Positions 12,043-23,410 of a stretch of 64,000 bases of DNA are shown here, piece by piece (positions within the stretch are counted from its first letter, which is position 1; the number at the start of each line of letters is the position of its first letter). The stretch is from Bos javanicus (taxonomy: Eukaryota; Chordata; Mammalia; Artiodactyla; Bovidae). The stretch lies in contig NC_083870.1 in assembly GCF_032452875.1 (NCBI RefSeq), positions 558,001-622,000 of the forward strand. The letters are read 5' to 3'. Under the pieces are notes generated by a model. That model ran no database searches. It was given only the letters and a program-made list of their open reading frames with translations, and was not told the DNA's origin. The translations under genes were made by a program, and so were the position numbers.

Positions 12043-12232
12043 AGTGAAAATGTGTTAAGTTGCTCAGTCGTGTCCAACTCTTTACGGCCCCATGGCTCCT
12101 CTGTCCATGGAATTCTCCAGGTGAGAATACTGGAGTGGGTTGCCATTTCCTTCTCCACGGATCTTCCCGACCCAGGGATTGAACTCAGGCCTCCTGCATT
12201 GCAGGCAGATTCTTTACTGTCTGAGTCACATA
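12043..12232 (-). mobile_element. Bov-tA SINE
   Basis: Reverse-orientation BovA body (gttgctcagtcgtgtccaac near 12058, ctccaggtgagaatactgga near 12115) ending with the tRNA head near 12220. Inserted in A/T-rich old repeat. Confidence 0.88.
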
Positions 12233-12289
12233 TATTTATGTATATTTAATGTGCAAATCTATTATTTCTCCCCTTTTCTCAAACATTTT

Positions 12290-13025
12290 CTTTTTTTAAT
12301 AACTGCCTTAATAAAATAACCCTGCATATCTATTATTTTATGTTATGAACTTATATCTTCAGAGTAAATATCTAGAAATGGGATTGCTAGATCAAAGCTT
12401 GGGTGCCTATGTAGCTTTGTTAGGTATTGCCAGATCCTCCTCCCTTCAGTTTTTACACTTTGCATTCCCATGTGGAGGGTAGGAGAATGCCTGCTTCCCC
12501 ACAGCCTCCCCAACAGACAGAGTTGCCAAACTTTTGAATTTTTACTGGCCTGAAAGGAAAGAGATAGTACCTCAGTGTAATTTTAGTGTCCATTCCTGTT
12601 ATTTTGAATGAAACAGAACATCTTTTCATGCATTTAAGGACAATTAGTGTATCTTTTTCTGTGAACTCTCTGTGTATGCCTTTTTTCAAGTTTATTGAGG
12701 TATATTTGACACATAATACTGTATAAGTTTCAGATGTACATGGTGATTTGATATATGTGCATATTGCAAAACAATTACCACCATAAATTTAGTTAACAGC
12801 CATCATCTCATATAGTTGCCATTTTAAAAAAAATGTCTTTTACCCACTTTCTACCTTTTTATTTTTAGGAATTCCTTATGAATTAGAATGATTAGTCCTC
12901 TGTGATATACGTTTTAAGTATTTTCTCCCATTTTGTCATTTGTCTAATGACTCAGAATTTGTTTTCTTTACCGCAATGTTATCACTTATACAGTTAAGTA
13001 TAACATGCTTATAGGACCTTTATTT
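12290..13025 (-). mobile_element. Ancient LINE remnants
   Basis: The + strand shows decayed antisense L1-like phrases: a gaaatgggattgctagatca block near 12375 and tttattgaggtatatttgac near 12690, followed by cagatgtacatggtgatttg near 12731. Boundaries uncertain. Confidence 0.55.
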
Positions 13026-13029
13026 GAGA

Positions 13030-13183
13030 TTTGCTTAGTTGCTCAGTCCTGTCTGACTCTCTAAGACCCTATGGACTGCAGCCTACCAGACTTCTCTGTC
13101 CATGGGATTTTCCAGGCGAGAATACTGGAATGGCTTGCATTTCCTTCTCCAGGGGATCTTCTCAACCCAGGGATTGAACCAGT
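13030..13183 (-). mobile_element. Bov-tA SINE, truncated
   Basis: Reverse BovA body (gctcagtcctgtctgactct near 13042; ttccaggcgagaatactgga near 13111). It stops at cccagggattgaacc, so most of the tRNA head is missing. Confidence 0.85.
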
Positions 13184-13189
13184 TAATAA

Positions 13190-15007
13190 TTTACTTATAA
13201 GAATGAACAAAATTTATAACTCAAGGAATAAAATCGAAAAATAAGCTAACAAAGAAATAGAAGGCATAATTATAAAGTATATTTATCACACAAAATTGGA
13301 GTACCTAACATATTGCATAGCTGAATCAAAATTCAGAATATTTTAGCAGCCTGGAAATATGAACCAAAATGCACAAAATGATGTTTTGTACTTAGGCTTA
13401 AAAACACTAATTCCATTAGTTCAAGCCTGAGGACACGTGCCTTTACATAAACTCATATGTGTATAAACAAACCTTCGGTTTTAATTGACCACACATTTGT
13501 ATAAGTCCAACAGTTAACAGATAACAGTTGCTAAAAGAAAATGCACTCTTAGAATGAACTATAGTAGAAGATTATCCTGATGATGGAGAAAATTTTCCCT
13601 TTATGCTCACTATTTACCAGATATCCAGAAGGATATGTTCAGTTCGGAGGACCACAAATCAATAGGGTCATTGAAATTGGTGAGAAACCGAGGAAGTCTG
13701 GCTTAGTAAAGAGTCCAGAAGTCACATCAGGAGCCTGGAGATTTAATCTGGAGAAAAGAAAGCAAGTCATGTGTGAAATATTTGAAGGCTGTCAAGAGTA
13801 GGTGGGATGAGAATTAATTGATGCCATTCAAGCTGGCAGGATCTGTGGTTGTGACCTATGAATGAGGCTTGCTGTAAAGGGAGACTTTCTAAACTGACCT
13901 TTAGGGCTGCTGGGAAGGGGAAGGACTGCCTTCCTTACCCTACCAGCCCCCTATGGCCAAAGGTGTCTGGACAGAGGGTTCTGGTCAAGTGGAGATCATG
14001 GGCTGCTGCTGTGTAGGCAGTCTAGGCACCAGGGTTCTTGCTGTGTGGCTCGTGGAAAGCGATCTTTCCTTCCCTTCTGGTGTCTTCTCTTTGTCAGGAA
14101 TAAAAGCAGGTGGGGAAAATGATCTGTGGGATTTTTTGGCTAATTAAAGTAGATGAAAATTTTGGAGAAACATTTGTCTGTAGGATTTGATGTTAAAATA
14201 TGTCAACCTTGAGTTTTTGCCGAAACCTGAGCCAGCATCCTGAGAGCAGGGACTGCCCCTTGTCGAGAATGGTATTTGTGGGCAAAGGCCTCAAACTCTT
14301 ATCCTCTTATCCATGTATCTTTATTGTTGGCTCCTTGCCCTTTATCCTCACGACTGATGAGAACAGCAGCAATGTCTCGGTATGAATTGTACTTGTTAAA
14401 ACCCTGCTTAGAGATCGGAGACTGATCCCTATGATAATCTTATCGTCCAACTTTAATGGGCACAGGAATCAAACCAGGAGTGGGATTAACACACAGGTTC
14501 TGATTTGGTAATTCAGAGGTGGGCCTGAGATTCTGCATCTTGAGTAAGCACCAGATGATGTTGATGCTGCTGGTTCAGGGTCCACACTGCACTGCAGGGG
14601 TCCAGAAGCAACAGTCCACATAAACCATGTGAACTGAATCCAGATCACCTGTCCCGTGCATGTCTAAAATGCAGGCTCCTAGGCTGTACCTCTGTTCTCT
14701 GGGACTAGAATCTTTAGGGGTGGAGCCCAAGAATCAGCTCTTTGAGCTGGTACTGCAGGAGATTGTTGAGTACACTAAAGGTTTTTAACCACTGGTCCTG
14801 GGGAGAATGGATAGGAGGTTTTAGACTGGGAGAATGCATTATTCCAGGGGATACAGTGAGTCACATGAAGAGCTGGTTGTAGGAAACGGGCTGCCTCTGT
14901 AGCGCTTGCATGAGGACGAGGATCCGGGGGGCCTTGGCTTCCCTCTGTAAAGTACACATGCTGTGGTTTGATGACTCCTCTTCTGCCCCCGGGGCTTGTC
15001 TTTCCAG
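13190..15007. other. Unique DNA upstream of the first GPR161 coding exon
   Basis: No repeat family or exon recognised with confidence. It ends in a pyrimidine-rich tract and AG (cttgtctttccag, ending 15007) that forms a good splice acceptor for the exon carrying the GPR161 start codon. The sequence is therefore most likely the last part of a 5'-UTR intron. No CpG island or obvious promoter was seen. Confidence 0.55.
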
Positions 15008-15051
15008 TCATCCAGCATGCTCTGCCCACCCCCTGCTGAGGTACACTGACC
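15008..15051 (+). other. GPR161: GPR161 5' UTR part of first coding exon
   Basis: The segment between the inferred acceptor AG (15006-15007) and the start ATG. The start context is cactgaccATGAGC, with a C at -3, which is weaker than the optimal purine. The exon boundary is inferred from the splice signal and would need transcript support. Confidence 0.6.
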
Positions 15052-15425
15052 ATGAGCCTCAACTCCTCCCTCGGCCACAGGAAGGAGCTGAGTAACCTCA
15101 CCGAGGGGGCCAGTGACCAAGGGGGCAGCGGCGTCACAGAGTTCGTCGCCATCGTCATCATCACCGTTTTTGTCTGCCTGGGCAACCTGGTCATCGTGAT
15201 CACCTTATACAGGAAGTCCTATCTCCTTACCCTCAGCAACAAGTTCGTCTTCAGCCTGACCCTGTCCAACTTCCTGCTGTCTGTACTGGTGCTGCCTTTC
15301 GTGGTGACCAGCTCCATTCGGAGGGAATGGATCTTCGGTGTGGTCTGGTGCAATTTCTCAGCCCTCCTCTACCTGCTCATCAGCTCAGCCAGCATGCTCA
15401 CCCTTGGGATCATCGCTGTCGACCG
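15052..15425 (+). CDS. GPR161: GPR161 coding exon 1: N-terminus, TM1-TM3
   Basis: GPR161 is an orphan class A G-protein-coupled receptor of the primary cilium. It raises cAMP constitutively and restrains Hedgehog signalling by favouring PKA-dependent GLI3 repressor formation (known for the family). This exon encodes residues 1-124 and two bases of R125. The extracellular N-terminus has N-glycosylation sequons at N4 (NSS) and N15 (NLT). TM1 is about residues 31-53 with the GN pair at 44-45, TM2 about 64-86 and TM3 about 99-121. C100 is the conserved disulfide cysteine, and the exon ends inside the D-R-Y motif. The donor is CG|GTAAGC with GT at 15426-15427. The start fits because the residues match the family N-terminus (MSLNSSL) and all five exons then total 529 residues. 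Confidence 0.97.
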
Positions 15426-16521
15426 GTAAGCTTGCCTTACAGAGAACTGAAGGATTTAGGAGTGTGGGCCAAGGGGGATCCTCAGAGATCATGCCTTCTG
15501 AGCTGCTTCAGTTCCTCTGGAGGGTGCCAAGGGCTGTGCTGGAGAGGGTGAGAAAGCAGAGTTTTTCCTCTTCTTTCATCCCCTCAACCAGAGCACTTCT
15601 GATTTTATCTGATCTAGCTTGCATATAGTTTTATTTTTTAAAAGAAGTTCCAATACTTAAAAAAAGTTCTAGAAACCTCTGTTTTTCAGTTGACAGATGA
15701 GACAGAAACTGAGAAAGGTGGCGTGGCAAAGGAGGTCCCAAATCCAGTTCTTCCCCAAAGTGCTGCCTGCTTTCTTTTGCTCAGGTTGGGCCAGAGCTGC
15801 ACCAGGGCAGCCTAAAGAGGAAATATTCTCCATCCTCTGCACTGCAGGGGCCTGTTCCAGATGGAAATGAGAGCAGGGGAGGGAAGACAACTGAGGGAAT
15901 AAAGACAGTGCTACCCGGAAGAAACAGTGTGTGCCTTACAAAAGCTGAGCTTTCCCTTCCTGTGGCATGGGTGGCTCTAAAAGCAAGAAACAGCCCTCAG
16001 CTCTCCCTAGAAGGTTCTTCCAGATAGTGAGCTGGACTGTCAGATTTGGTTGTGCAAGTCCTACAGGGTTTGACAACAAGTTTCCAACCCGTAGAGTCAT
16101 CTTCTTTCTTAGGATTTTGCCAGTGGTCACTTTGTTCATCCCAGGCAAGGGTTCAACTGCACAGAAACAGAGGGGAGATTCAGATTCTGTCTGATTTACA
16201 GAATTGGGGCGAGAGCTAGCCGTGGAGTCAGGGGAAGCACAGAGGTTGCTCACCAGGGCTGTCATCACTGGGTGACACGAGTGCCCTGGCTCCCTTAGAA
16301 TCAGGTTTTGAACCAATAAGTGGTGCCTGATGGTCCACCCAAGGTGCAGGCCTCCACTGGGCCCGAGGCCAGACTCCTGCTGGTTCTCTGTAACTGGAGG
16401 GTTAGAATGAAGGAAGCCGTCAGCTGACTTCTCCAAGTATGTTCTTTCCCCACCAACAATAGAAATAATACGGAAAATATAGAGTAAAATAAGACATACC
16501 ACGCAGAGTTGTATATACATT
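15426..16521. other. GPR161 intron, unique part
   Basis: Start of the 10-kb intron between coding exons 1 and 2. No repeat is recognised before the BovB at about 16522. A minus-strand frame at 15936-16649 (237 codons) runs from antisense BovB into intron sequence and has no family resemblance, so it is not a gene. Confidence 0.6.
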
Positions 16522-18330
16522 CTATGCAGAGTACCGAAGAATAGCAAGGAGAGATAAGAAAGCCTTCTTAAGTGAACGATGCAAAAAGTAGAGGAAACCA
16601 ATAGAATGGGAAAGACTAGAGATCTCTTCAAGAAAACGAGAGATAACAAGAGAACATTTCATGCAAAGATGGGCACAATAAAGGACAGAAATAGTATGGA
16701 CCTAACAGAAGCAGAAGATATTAAGAAAAGGTGGCAGGAATACATAGAAGAACTATACAAAAAAAGTCTTAATGACCTAGATAACCACGATGGTGTGATC
16801 ACTTTCCTAGAGCCACACATCCTGGAGTTTGAAGTCAAGAGGGCCTTAGGAAACATTACAAACAAAGCTAGTGGAGGTGATAGAATTCCAGCTGACCTAT
16901 TTCAAAACATAAAAGATGATGCTGTTAAAGTGCTGCACTCAATATGCCAGCAAATTTGGAAAATTCAGCAGTGGCCACAGGACTGGAAAAGGTCAATTTT
17001 CATTCCAGTCCCAAAGAAGGGCAATACCAAAGAATGTTCAAACTACCACACAATTGTACTCATTTCACAGGCTAGCAAGGTAATGCTCAAAATCCTTCAA
17101 GCTAGGCTTTAACAGTATGTGAACTGACAGTTTCCATATGTACAAGCTGGATTTAGAAAAGGTAGAGGAACCAGAGATTAAATTGCCAACATCTGTTGGA
17201 TCATAGAAAAAGCAAGAGAATTCCAGAAAAACATCTACTTCTGCTTCATTAACTATGCTAAAGCCTTTCACTGTGTGGATCACAACAAACTGAGGAAAAT
17301 TCTTAAGGAGATGGGAATACCAGACTACCTTACCTGCCTCCTGAGAAACCTGTATGCAGGTCAGGAAGCAACAGTTAGAACTGGACATGGAACGATGGAC
17401 CAGTTCAAAACTGGAAAAGGAGTACGTCAAGGCTGTATATTGCACTCTGCTTATTTAACTTTTATGAAGAGTACATCATGCGAAATCCCAGGCTGGATGA
17501 AGCTTGAACTGGAATCAGTATTGCCAGGAGAAATATCAATAACCTCAGTTATGCAGATGACACTATCCTAATGGCAGAAAGCAAAGAGGAACTAAAGAAC
17601 CTCTTGATGAAAGTGAAAGTGGAGAGTGAAAAAGCTGGCTTAAAACTCACCATTCAAAAAACTAAGGTCATGGCATCTAGTCCCTTCACTTCATGGCAAA
17701 TAGATGGGTAAAAAGTCGAAACAGTGACAGACTTTATTTTCTTGGACGCCAAAATCACTTGTGTGTGGTGTCTATAGCCATGAAATTAAAAGACGCTTGC
17801 TCCTTGGAAGAAAAGCTATGACAAACCTAGATAGCATATTAAAAAGTGGAGACATGACTTTGCTGACAAAAGTCTGTAAAGTCAAAGCTATGGTTTTTCT
17901 AGTAGTCATGTATGGCTGTGAGAGTAAAGAAAGCTGAGTGCTGAAGAATTGATGCTTTTGAAATGTGGTGCTGGAGAAGACTCTTGAAGATCCCTTGGAC
18001 TGCAAGGAGACCCAACCAGTCAATCCTAAAGGAAATCAGTCCTGAATGTTCATTGGAAGGACTAATGCTGAAGCTGAAACTCCAATACTTTGGCCACCTG
18101 AAGCCTCATTGGAAGAGCTGCCTCTTTGGAAAAGACCCTGATGCTCAGAAAGATTGAAGGCAGGAGGAGAAGGGGATGACAGAGGATGCGATGGTTGGAT
18201 GGCATCACCGATTCAATGGACATGAGTTTGAGCAAACTCTAGCAGATTGTTCAGGACAGGGAAGCCTGCCATGCTGCCGTTCATGGGATCGCAGAGAGTC
18301 AGACACAACTGAGTGACTGAATAGCAACAA
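16522..18330 (+). mobile_element. BovB LINE, 5'-truncated, about 1.8 kb
   Basis: Starts near atgcagagtaccgaagaata and runs to the terminal cacaactgagtgactgaata. The 16579-17112 frame covers the region between endonuclease and RT and the first RT blocks. The frame breaks, resumes at 17275-17571 over the RT palm, and breaks again before the catalytic motif. That motif is altered: the copy reads ...SYADDT in a shifted frame near 17547-17564. Older than the 10441 copy judging by the number of stops. Confidence 0.93.
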
Positions 18331-18369
18331 GACATATCCGTAGACATAGATATATCCATAATCCTACTA

Positions 18370-18640
18370 ATAAGAAGCAATCAATCACTGTTTACATTTT
18401 TAGCATATTTGCCTCCAGGGATTTTTGGCTGTATGCTATAAATTTAGAAAATAGGCTCAAGCATTGTGGTTTTGTGACCCGCTTTTTCACTTAACGTGTG
18501 ATTGTGAGCATTTTTCCCATGTGCAAATGTCCTTTGAGAACATGTCTTTAGTGGTTACATGGTATTGCATCCTCTGGATGGACTATAGTTTATTTTTACA
18601 GTCCCCTGTTAGCTTTCTATTTTATATAATAGCACGTTTG
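18370..18640 (-). mobile_element. Ancient LINE-like remnant
   Basis: The + strand shows a decayed antisense phrase set (cttttt cacttaacgtgtgattgt, then ggttacatggtattgcatcc near 18551) typical of very old L1-type elements. Too diverged to classify. Confidence 0.4.
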
Positions 18641-19371
18641 AAAAAGACGTATGTTTGTGAAATTGTGTTTTCAAAGTAAACACACTTTCAAGATTCTTGA
18701 TGTGTGAAAGGCAGGCTCCCCTTCAGAAGGCTGTATGGATCTTCACTCCAGTAGCCGCTTATCAGCATCCTAATCAAGACTGATGATCAGCATTACAGAC
18801 ATAAGTGAGATTTTGTTGGCAGTGGGATGGAATGGGATCTCACTATTGTTTGAATTTCTATTTTTTTAAAATCATTACTTTTGGAATATCCCTTTCTGGG
18901 TCCTGGGTCCTGGGTCCTGTGGAAGGTGGAGTAGGGACCAACAGCTCAAGAGCAAAGTGGGGGAGTTTTAAATGCCTCTCACAGAGCTCTCTGTACATAG
19001 ATGTTCAGTAAATAGTGGCAGCTCTTGAAGGCTGTAAGCTGCTTACTTGGATCTGAGACCTAGATAGGCTAAGAGTGAGACATTTTTTCACCAGCAAGCA
19101 TGACAGATTCTCGAATCATGTCATCCAAATGCATCAAACGAGAGAGAATTTGCCTCTTTCAATGCTTTATTCTTTGATGCTGGGAATATTTGCTGGATAT
19201 CTACTTTGTGAAAGGGTCTGTACTAAATCTCCAGATGGTAGGATACAGCATGACTAAGATGTAGCCTCTGCTGACCAGGAGTCCCTGGGTTTTTGGCAGA
19301 GGCTGACCCACAGGTGCTGATGTGAACACAAAGCAGAAATAAGCACTGTCACAGCTCCCACTGCCACTGCT
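18641..19371. other. GPR161 intron, unique part
   Basis: No gene or clear repeat. A short 7-nt tandem (tcctggg, three copies) lies at about 18897-18918. Confidence 0.5.
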
Positions 19372-19475
19372 TTAAAAAAAAAAAAATTATTTATTTGGCT
19401 GTGTTGGGTCTTATTTGCTGCTTTCAAAATCTTTAGTTGTGGCACATGAACTCTTTAGTTGTGGTGTGAGGACTC
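19372..19475 (-). mobile_element. CHR-type SINE fragment (3' part)
   Basis: Reverse CHR tail: T/A-rich start at 19372-19400 (poly-A on the - strand), then gttgggtcttatttgctgct and tttagttgtggcacatgaac. The head is missing. Confidence 0.65.
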
Positions 19476-19600
19476 TTAGTGGCAGTCCAGTGGCTAAGAC
19501 TCTGCCCTCCCCATGCAGGGGGCTTGGATTCAATCCCTGGTCAGAAAACTAGATCACATATCCCGCCGCTGAATCTGATGGTAGGTTCTGGAGCCCATGG
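19476..19600 (+). mobile_element. tRNA-Glu SINE head fragment
   Basis: tagtggcagtccagtggcta, then caatccctggtcagaaaact, is a + oriented SINE head. It is directly abutted to the reverse-oriented fragment on its left, so two SINE pieces meet head to head here. Confidence 0.65.
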
Positions 19601-19656
19601 GTGGGGAAAAGATGGCATTTGAGCTAAGTTCTAACAGTGAGTCGGATTGCAAGGGC

Positions 19657-19766
19657 CCCTTCCACTTTTTCTCGTACTCTTGTCTTTTTTTTCTCCCACC
19701 CTACTCCCCGCCCACACACTGTCACATACACAAGAGGCGCATCATTAGGTTTCCTACATAAAAGCC
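19657..19766 (+). repeat. Inverted repeat, left arm
   Basis: About 105 nt whose reverse complement recurs at 20472-20578. Exact shared runs are 23 nt (19742-19764 with 20475-20497) and 17 nt (19720-19736 with 20503-20519). The rest aligns with a few gaps, and the pyrimidine-rich outer side pairs with the start of the polypurine tract on the right. I do not recognise the family. Confidence 0.85.
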
Positions 19767-20030
19767 TCCATGTATTCATTTGATAAACACTTTATTGAGT
19801 ACCTAATGTATGCCTGACACAGTTGGTGCTGGGAATATGCAGCTGAAGAAGCACATGGAGGATTTCACAGTGCAGGGGGAGAGACATGTGGCCAGGTAAT
19901 TTCAGGACCATATGAGGTATATATAATGCCAGTGTGTTTAACATACTGTGAGAACACAGAGGAAGGAGCAAGGCAGAAAAAGCATGGTCTGTGTTACGTA
20001 GCCAGAGATCAGAGGAAGTATACGAACAAT
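19767..20030. repeat. L2/MIR-type remnant between the inverted-repeat arms
   Basis: cattcatttgataaacactt followed by agtacctaatgtatgcctga and gacacagttggtgctgggaa is the common ancient L2/MIR-type pattern. It occupies the left part of the loop between the two arms. Confidence 0.5.
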
Positions 20031-20038
20031 TGACGTCA
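20031..20038. promoter_or_regulatory. Full palindromic CRE octamer
   Basis: TGACGTCA, the consensus cAMP-response element bound by CREB/ATF factors. It lies in the intron between coding exons 1 and 2 and inside the loop of the inverted repeat. Function is inferred from the motif only. Confidence 0.5.
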
Positions 20039-20471
20039 CGGTCACCCCACTACAGCTTTAATCCAGGCACCCCGGACCCTACAAGCTGGCCCCCCGTGAC
20101 TCAGGGGCAGAACTATGAATTAAGAAAGGACTTCTGCCTCACTATGATAACAAGTCACCAAGGCCTGGTTGTCTTTGGAAAATGGTTCATTTCCTTCTGC
20201 AGGCACAGCAAGATGGATTTGGCCAGCACAGTGCTTTACCCAGATCTTTGACTATAATATATTTATATTTAGTGCTATAAATTGTGATGTCTTCAAATAT
20301 TTTCTTGGCAGGTGCAATTTATTTTTTATTATTGCTCACTTGTGTGGCTGAAAGTACAAATTGACTGGACCGGCGAATTGATCTCTTCATATAAATGATT
20401 ACCATCTGATTGGGATTTCAAATACCGCTTCTCACACCCCTGGATGTTAGTAGTTTTGGAGGTTGCATATT

Positions 20472-20578
20472 TGCCTTTTATGTAGGAAACCTAATGACAC
20501 GGCTCTTGTGTATGTGACAGCGTGTGTGGAGTAGGGTGAGAGAGAAAAAAGACAGAGTGAGAAAAAGGGAGAAAGAGG
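20472..20578 (-). repeat. Inverted repeat, right arm
   Basis: Reverse-complement partner of 19657-19766. Its inner edge is sharp (similarity stops at about 20472), while its outer edge fades into the A/G-rich tract starting near 20533. Confidence 0.85.
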
Positions 20579-20696
20579 TGGAGGGGGCGGGGAGTGAGAG
20601 GGGGAGAGGGAAACCAGCAAGAGGAGGTGGTAGGAAAAGACAGGTGAGGAGAGAGGAGTGAGAGAGAGGATGGGGAGAAGAGAGAGATGGGGACAA
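20533..20696 (+). repeat. Polypurine tract, about 160 nt
   Basis: Almost entirely A and G with few interruptions (for example gagagagaaaaaagacagag at the start and gagaagagagagatggggac at the end). Such tracts can form triplex (H-DNA) and are prone to length change. It overlaps the right arm of the inverted repeat. Confidence 0.85.
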
Positions 20697-22795
20697 CTTA
20701 AGAAAGTCAAGGAAAGCTAGGGTAGGGGGCATGAGCTCAACTGAAATGTTGTTAGTTGCGAGCCAGGCACGGCACCCTGCTGTTAACATTTATCCCAGCT
20801 AAACAACAACTCTATCAGACCCCGTTTGCAGATGAGCAAAGTGCAGTTTTGCAAACTGGCCCAAGTCCTCATGGCTATTAAGTGACTTGTCCAATTCCAA
20901 GGGGTCAGAAGTTGGGCTCTTAACCATTAATACAGTATGCATACAGTATGCAGTCAATTGTCAATCATCTCTTCCAACCAGTATATTTAATTCAAGGTTT
21001 GTCAATCTTGGCACGATTGACACATTGCACCAGATAATTCTTTGTTGTGACAAACTGTTCTGTGTAGGGTGTTGAGGGGAACCCCTGGCCTCTGCTCACT
21101 AAATGCCAGTAACACCTCCTGGTTGTGACAACCCCCATCGTCTCCTGATATTGACATGTGTCCTCAGTTAGGAACCCTACGAACTGTACCTAAAGAAATC
21201 CATGAGCCTGGTTGGCAGATGAGCCAAAAAAGTCCTTCTTGTAGCCCCATGATGAGAGAGCAAAGGTAGAGCATAAAGAGAATAGTTGGCTGGAGTGAAA
21301 TTCACCATTGAGATGTCAGTGTCCTAAACCTGCAGTGTGGGTGCAGATCCAGGTGGGGAACATCATTCGACCTGGGAAGATTTTCCCTATGAATAAGTCC
21401 AATGTGGTCATCTCTGGCTTAGCCTTGAAGTTGTCAGGGTTTAAGGTCCTGTTAGGATATTCATGTTTTCATTCTGGACTGGAGTGAATGAAACTTCAGC
21501 TCTAAAATAGTATTTTAAAAGAAAGTAACTAGCATTGTGGGATGGTTACTTATAGTGCTGTCAGGAGATTTTTCAACATAATATAACGTGTTCACTCCAA
21601 GGTAGCTGTAGTTGGCTTAGATTTTGTTTGTGTTTTTAGTGAAGCCTCTTGTAAAAACAGGGGTGGTTTTCTAAGTGATTGGTCTCGTTCCAAGAGAGCT
21701 AAGCATTGGAGCCCCTGTGGTCACTACAGCTTTAGAGTTCCAGGTGACGTCACGAAAGCCTCTTTCGGGACCAAGAGCGGTGCTTGGGCTCGTGTCTAAA
21801 GATGAGTTGTTGGAGAAAAGACAGAGCATTTCAGAAGACAGTTAAGAGTATGAGAAACAAAGGAAAAAACCCTCCATTTTGGCTTGTTTTAACCTGCAGG
21901 GTATAGGGAGTTGCCTTTGTTCTGTATTTTCCTTTGAGCTTGCAAACTAGGCCTAAATGAAGCTTAAGTTTAAAAAATGAAGTTTCAAATCAATGAAACC
22001 CATTTTTTGTGTGTTTGTGGACAGATGTTGGCATGTTTATATCTTGATGAAGGTGTAGTAGATTTGTGCGTTTCAATGTATATAAATTTTGCCTCCCAAA
22101 ACCTTAAAACCAAAGCAACCCCTGGAGGGTGCGGTGTATACAGGCAGCACTCTGGCCTTTCAGGGGCTCTTCTGATTCTAGGAGACTGATCCCTCAGGAG
22201 CCAGCACCAACCCCCTGCACCCTGAGGGGCCTCTGGGATTCAGCTGGGAGAAATCATTGGTACATGCTCCACACTCTAGATAGTCTGTGATACAAAGAAA
22301 TGTTACCATTGAATAATAATCCTGACTGGTGTTGAGAACAGCCAGAGGACATGTTCAGAGGGCAGTTTATTAATTGTGATGACTTTTATGACTGGTTGAA
22401 CAGGGTTCATCTGAGGAGCCCAGGACAGCTCACATTCCTCGGGCCTGGCCTCCCACACCCAGGTATTGCCCCTGAAGTATTGTCTGAGGTCAGAGGGCCT
22501 GCATGATTTTTAAATGGGCAGAGGAAAGTAGAAATCCCTGCTTTGTTTCTTTTTCAAAAGTGAAGAAAACCTTCCTGGAAGTGCCCGCAATCCTACCCTA
22601 GCAAACTCCCCTCACATTTCATTTGCCAGATGTTGTTACACAGGTCAGTGCCTCAGCTGGTCACCTGGAAAGAGGTAGGATACCATCAGCATGGCCTGAT
22701 TCATCCCCTGATGCTCAGAAAAGCCAAGGGTCCCCTGTGGTCACAGCAGTTTTGCAGGAACAGAATGAAGATTCTGTCTTCAAGAAGGAAAGGGG
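20697..22795. other. GPR161 intron, mostly unique
   Basis: A MIR-like piece is suggested at about 20790-20950 (gtttgcagatgagcaaagtg, then aagtgacttgtccaattcca). The remainder shows no gene or young repeat and contains the second CRE octamer. Confidence 0.5.
21745..21752. promoter_or_regulatory. Full palindromic CRE octamer
   Basis: TGACGTCA again, in the context caggTGACGTCAcgaaagcc, 1.7 kb from the first copy in the same intron and outside any young repeat. The extra CG after the motif is notable in CpG-poor DNA. Confidence 0.5.
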
Positions 22796-23048
22796 GACTT
22801 CCCTAATGATCTAGGGGTTAAGAATCTGCCTTACAATGCAGGGGACATAAGTTCGATCCCTGGCCAGGAAACAAAGACCCCACATGCTGCAGGCAACTAA
22901 GCTCCTGCACCATAGTTACTGAGCCCACCTACTTCAACTAGAGAGTCCGTGAGTCCGTGTACCATAATGAAAAATCCCACATGACTCAGTGAAGATCCCA
23001 TCTGCTGCAACTAAGACCTGACCCAGCCAAATAATTAATTGATTTTTC
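22796..23048 (+). mobile_element. CHR-type SINE
   Basis: Head ggacttccctaatgatctag, then gttcgatccctggccaggaa, and a decayed CHR body ending near ataattaattgatttttc. Similar purine motifs on both sides (caagaaggaaaggg near 22780 and aaagaaggaagaggg near 23050) may be its target-site duplication. Confidence 0.8.
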
Positions 23049-23284
23049 AAAAAGAAGGAAGAGGGAAAGGTCAGTGGACAAAGACCCAGCTCTGTCCCTA
23101 TTGCCGTTTAAAGAGAGGCACCACCCAGCTGTTTCCCCCATTCTAGCACATCCCGTCCTTGAACCAGACTTGCATCCATGATTTATTTGAAGACTTTAAC
23201 AGGAGAGCAGGACCTCCCAGTCTCCCTTGGAGACTAATTACTGACAACCTCTCTCTCTCAGTGTTAAGACCTGATCCCCATCCT

Positions 23285-23410
23285 GTTTCCCATTTTACAG
23301 GTGAAGGAACTGAAGCTCTGAGAGGTTAGATAACTCCCCAGGGACACACAGCTAGTAGACAGCAGAATCACCACCTGAACCCAGGAATTTCAGCTCCAAA
23401 GGCGTGCTTC
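23285..23410 (+). repeat. MIR fragment
   Basis: cccattttacaggtgaagga, then agaggttagataactcccca and acacagctagtagacagcag, is the characteristic MIR core. Neighbouring DNA to 24090 is otherwise unclassified intron sequence. Confidence 0.75.

Noticed and set aside
15936..16649. Minus-strand open frame of 237 codons
   Set aside because: Starts in antisense BovB and runs into intron sequence. No domain or family resemblance.
20478..20789. Minus-strand frames rich in Ser, Leu and Pro
   Set aside because: They are translations of the polypurine tract.
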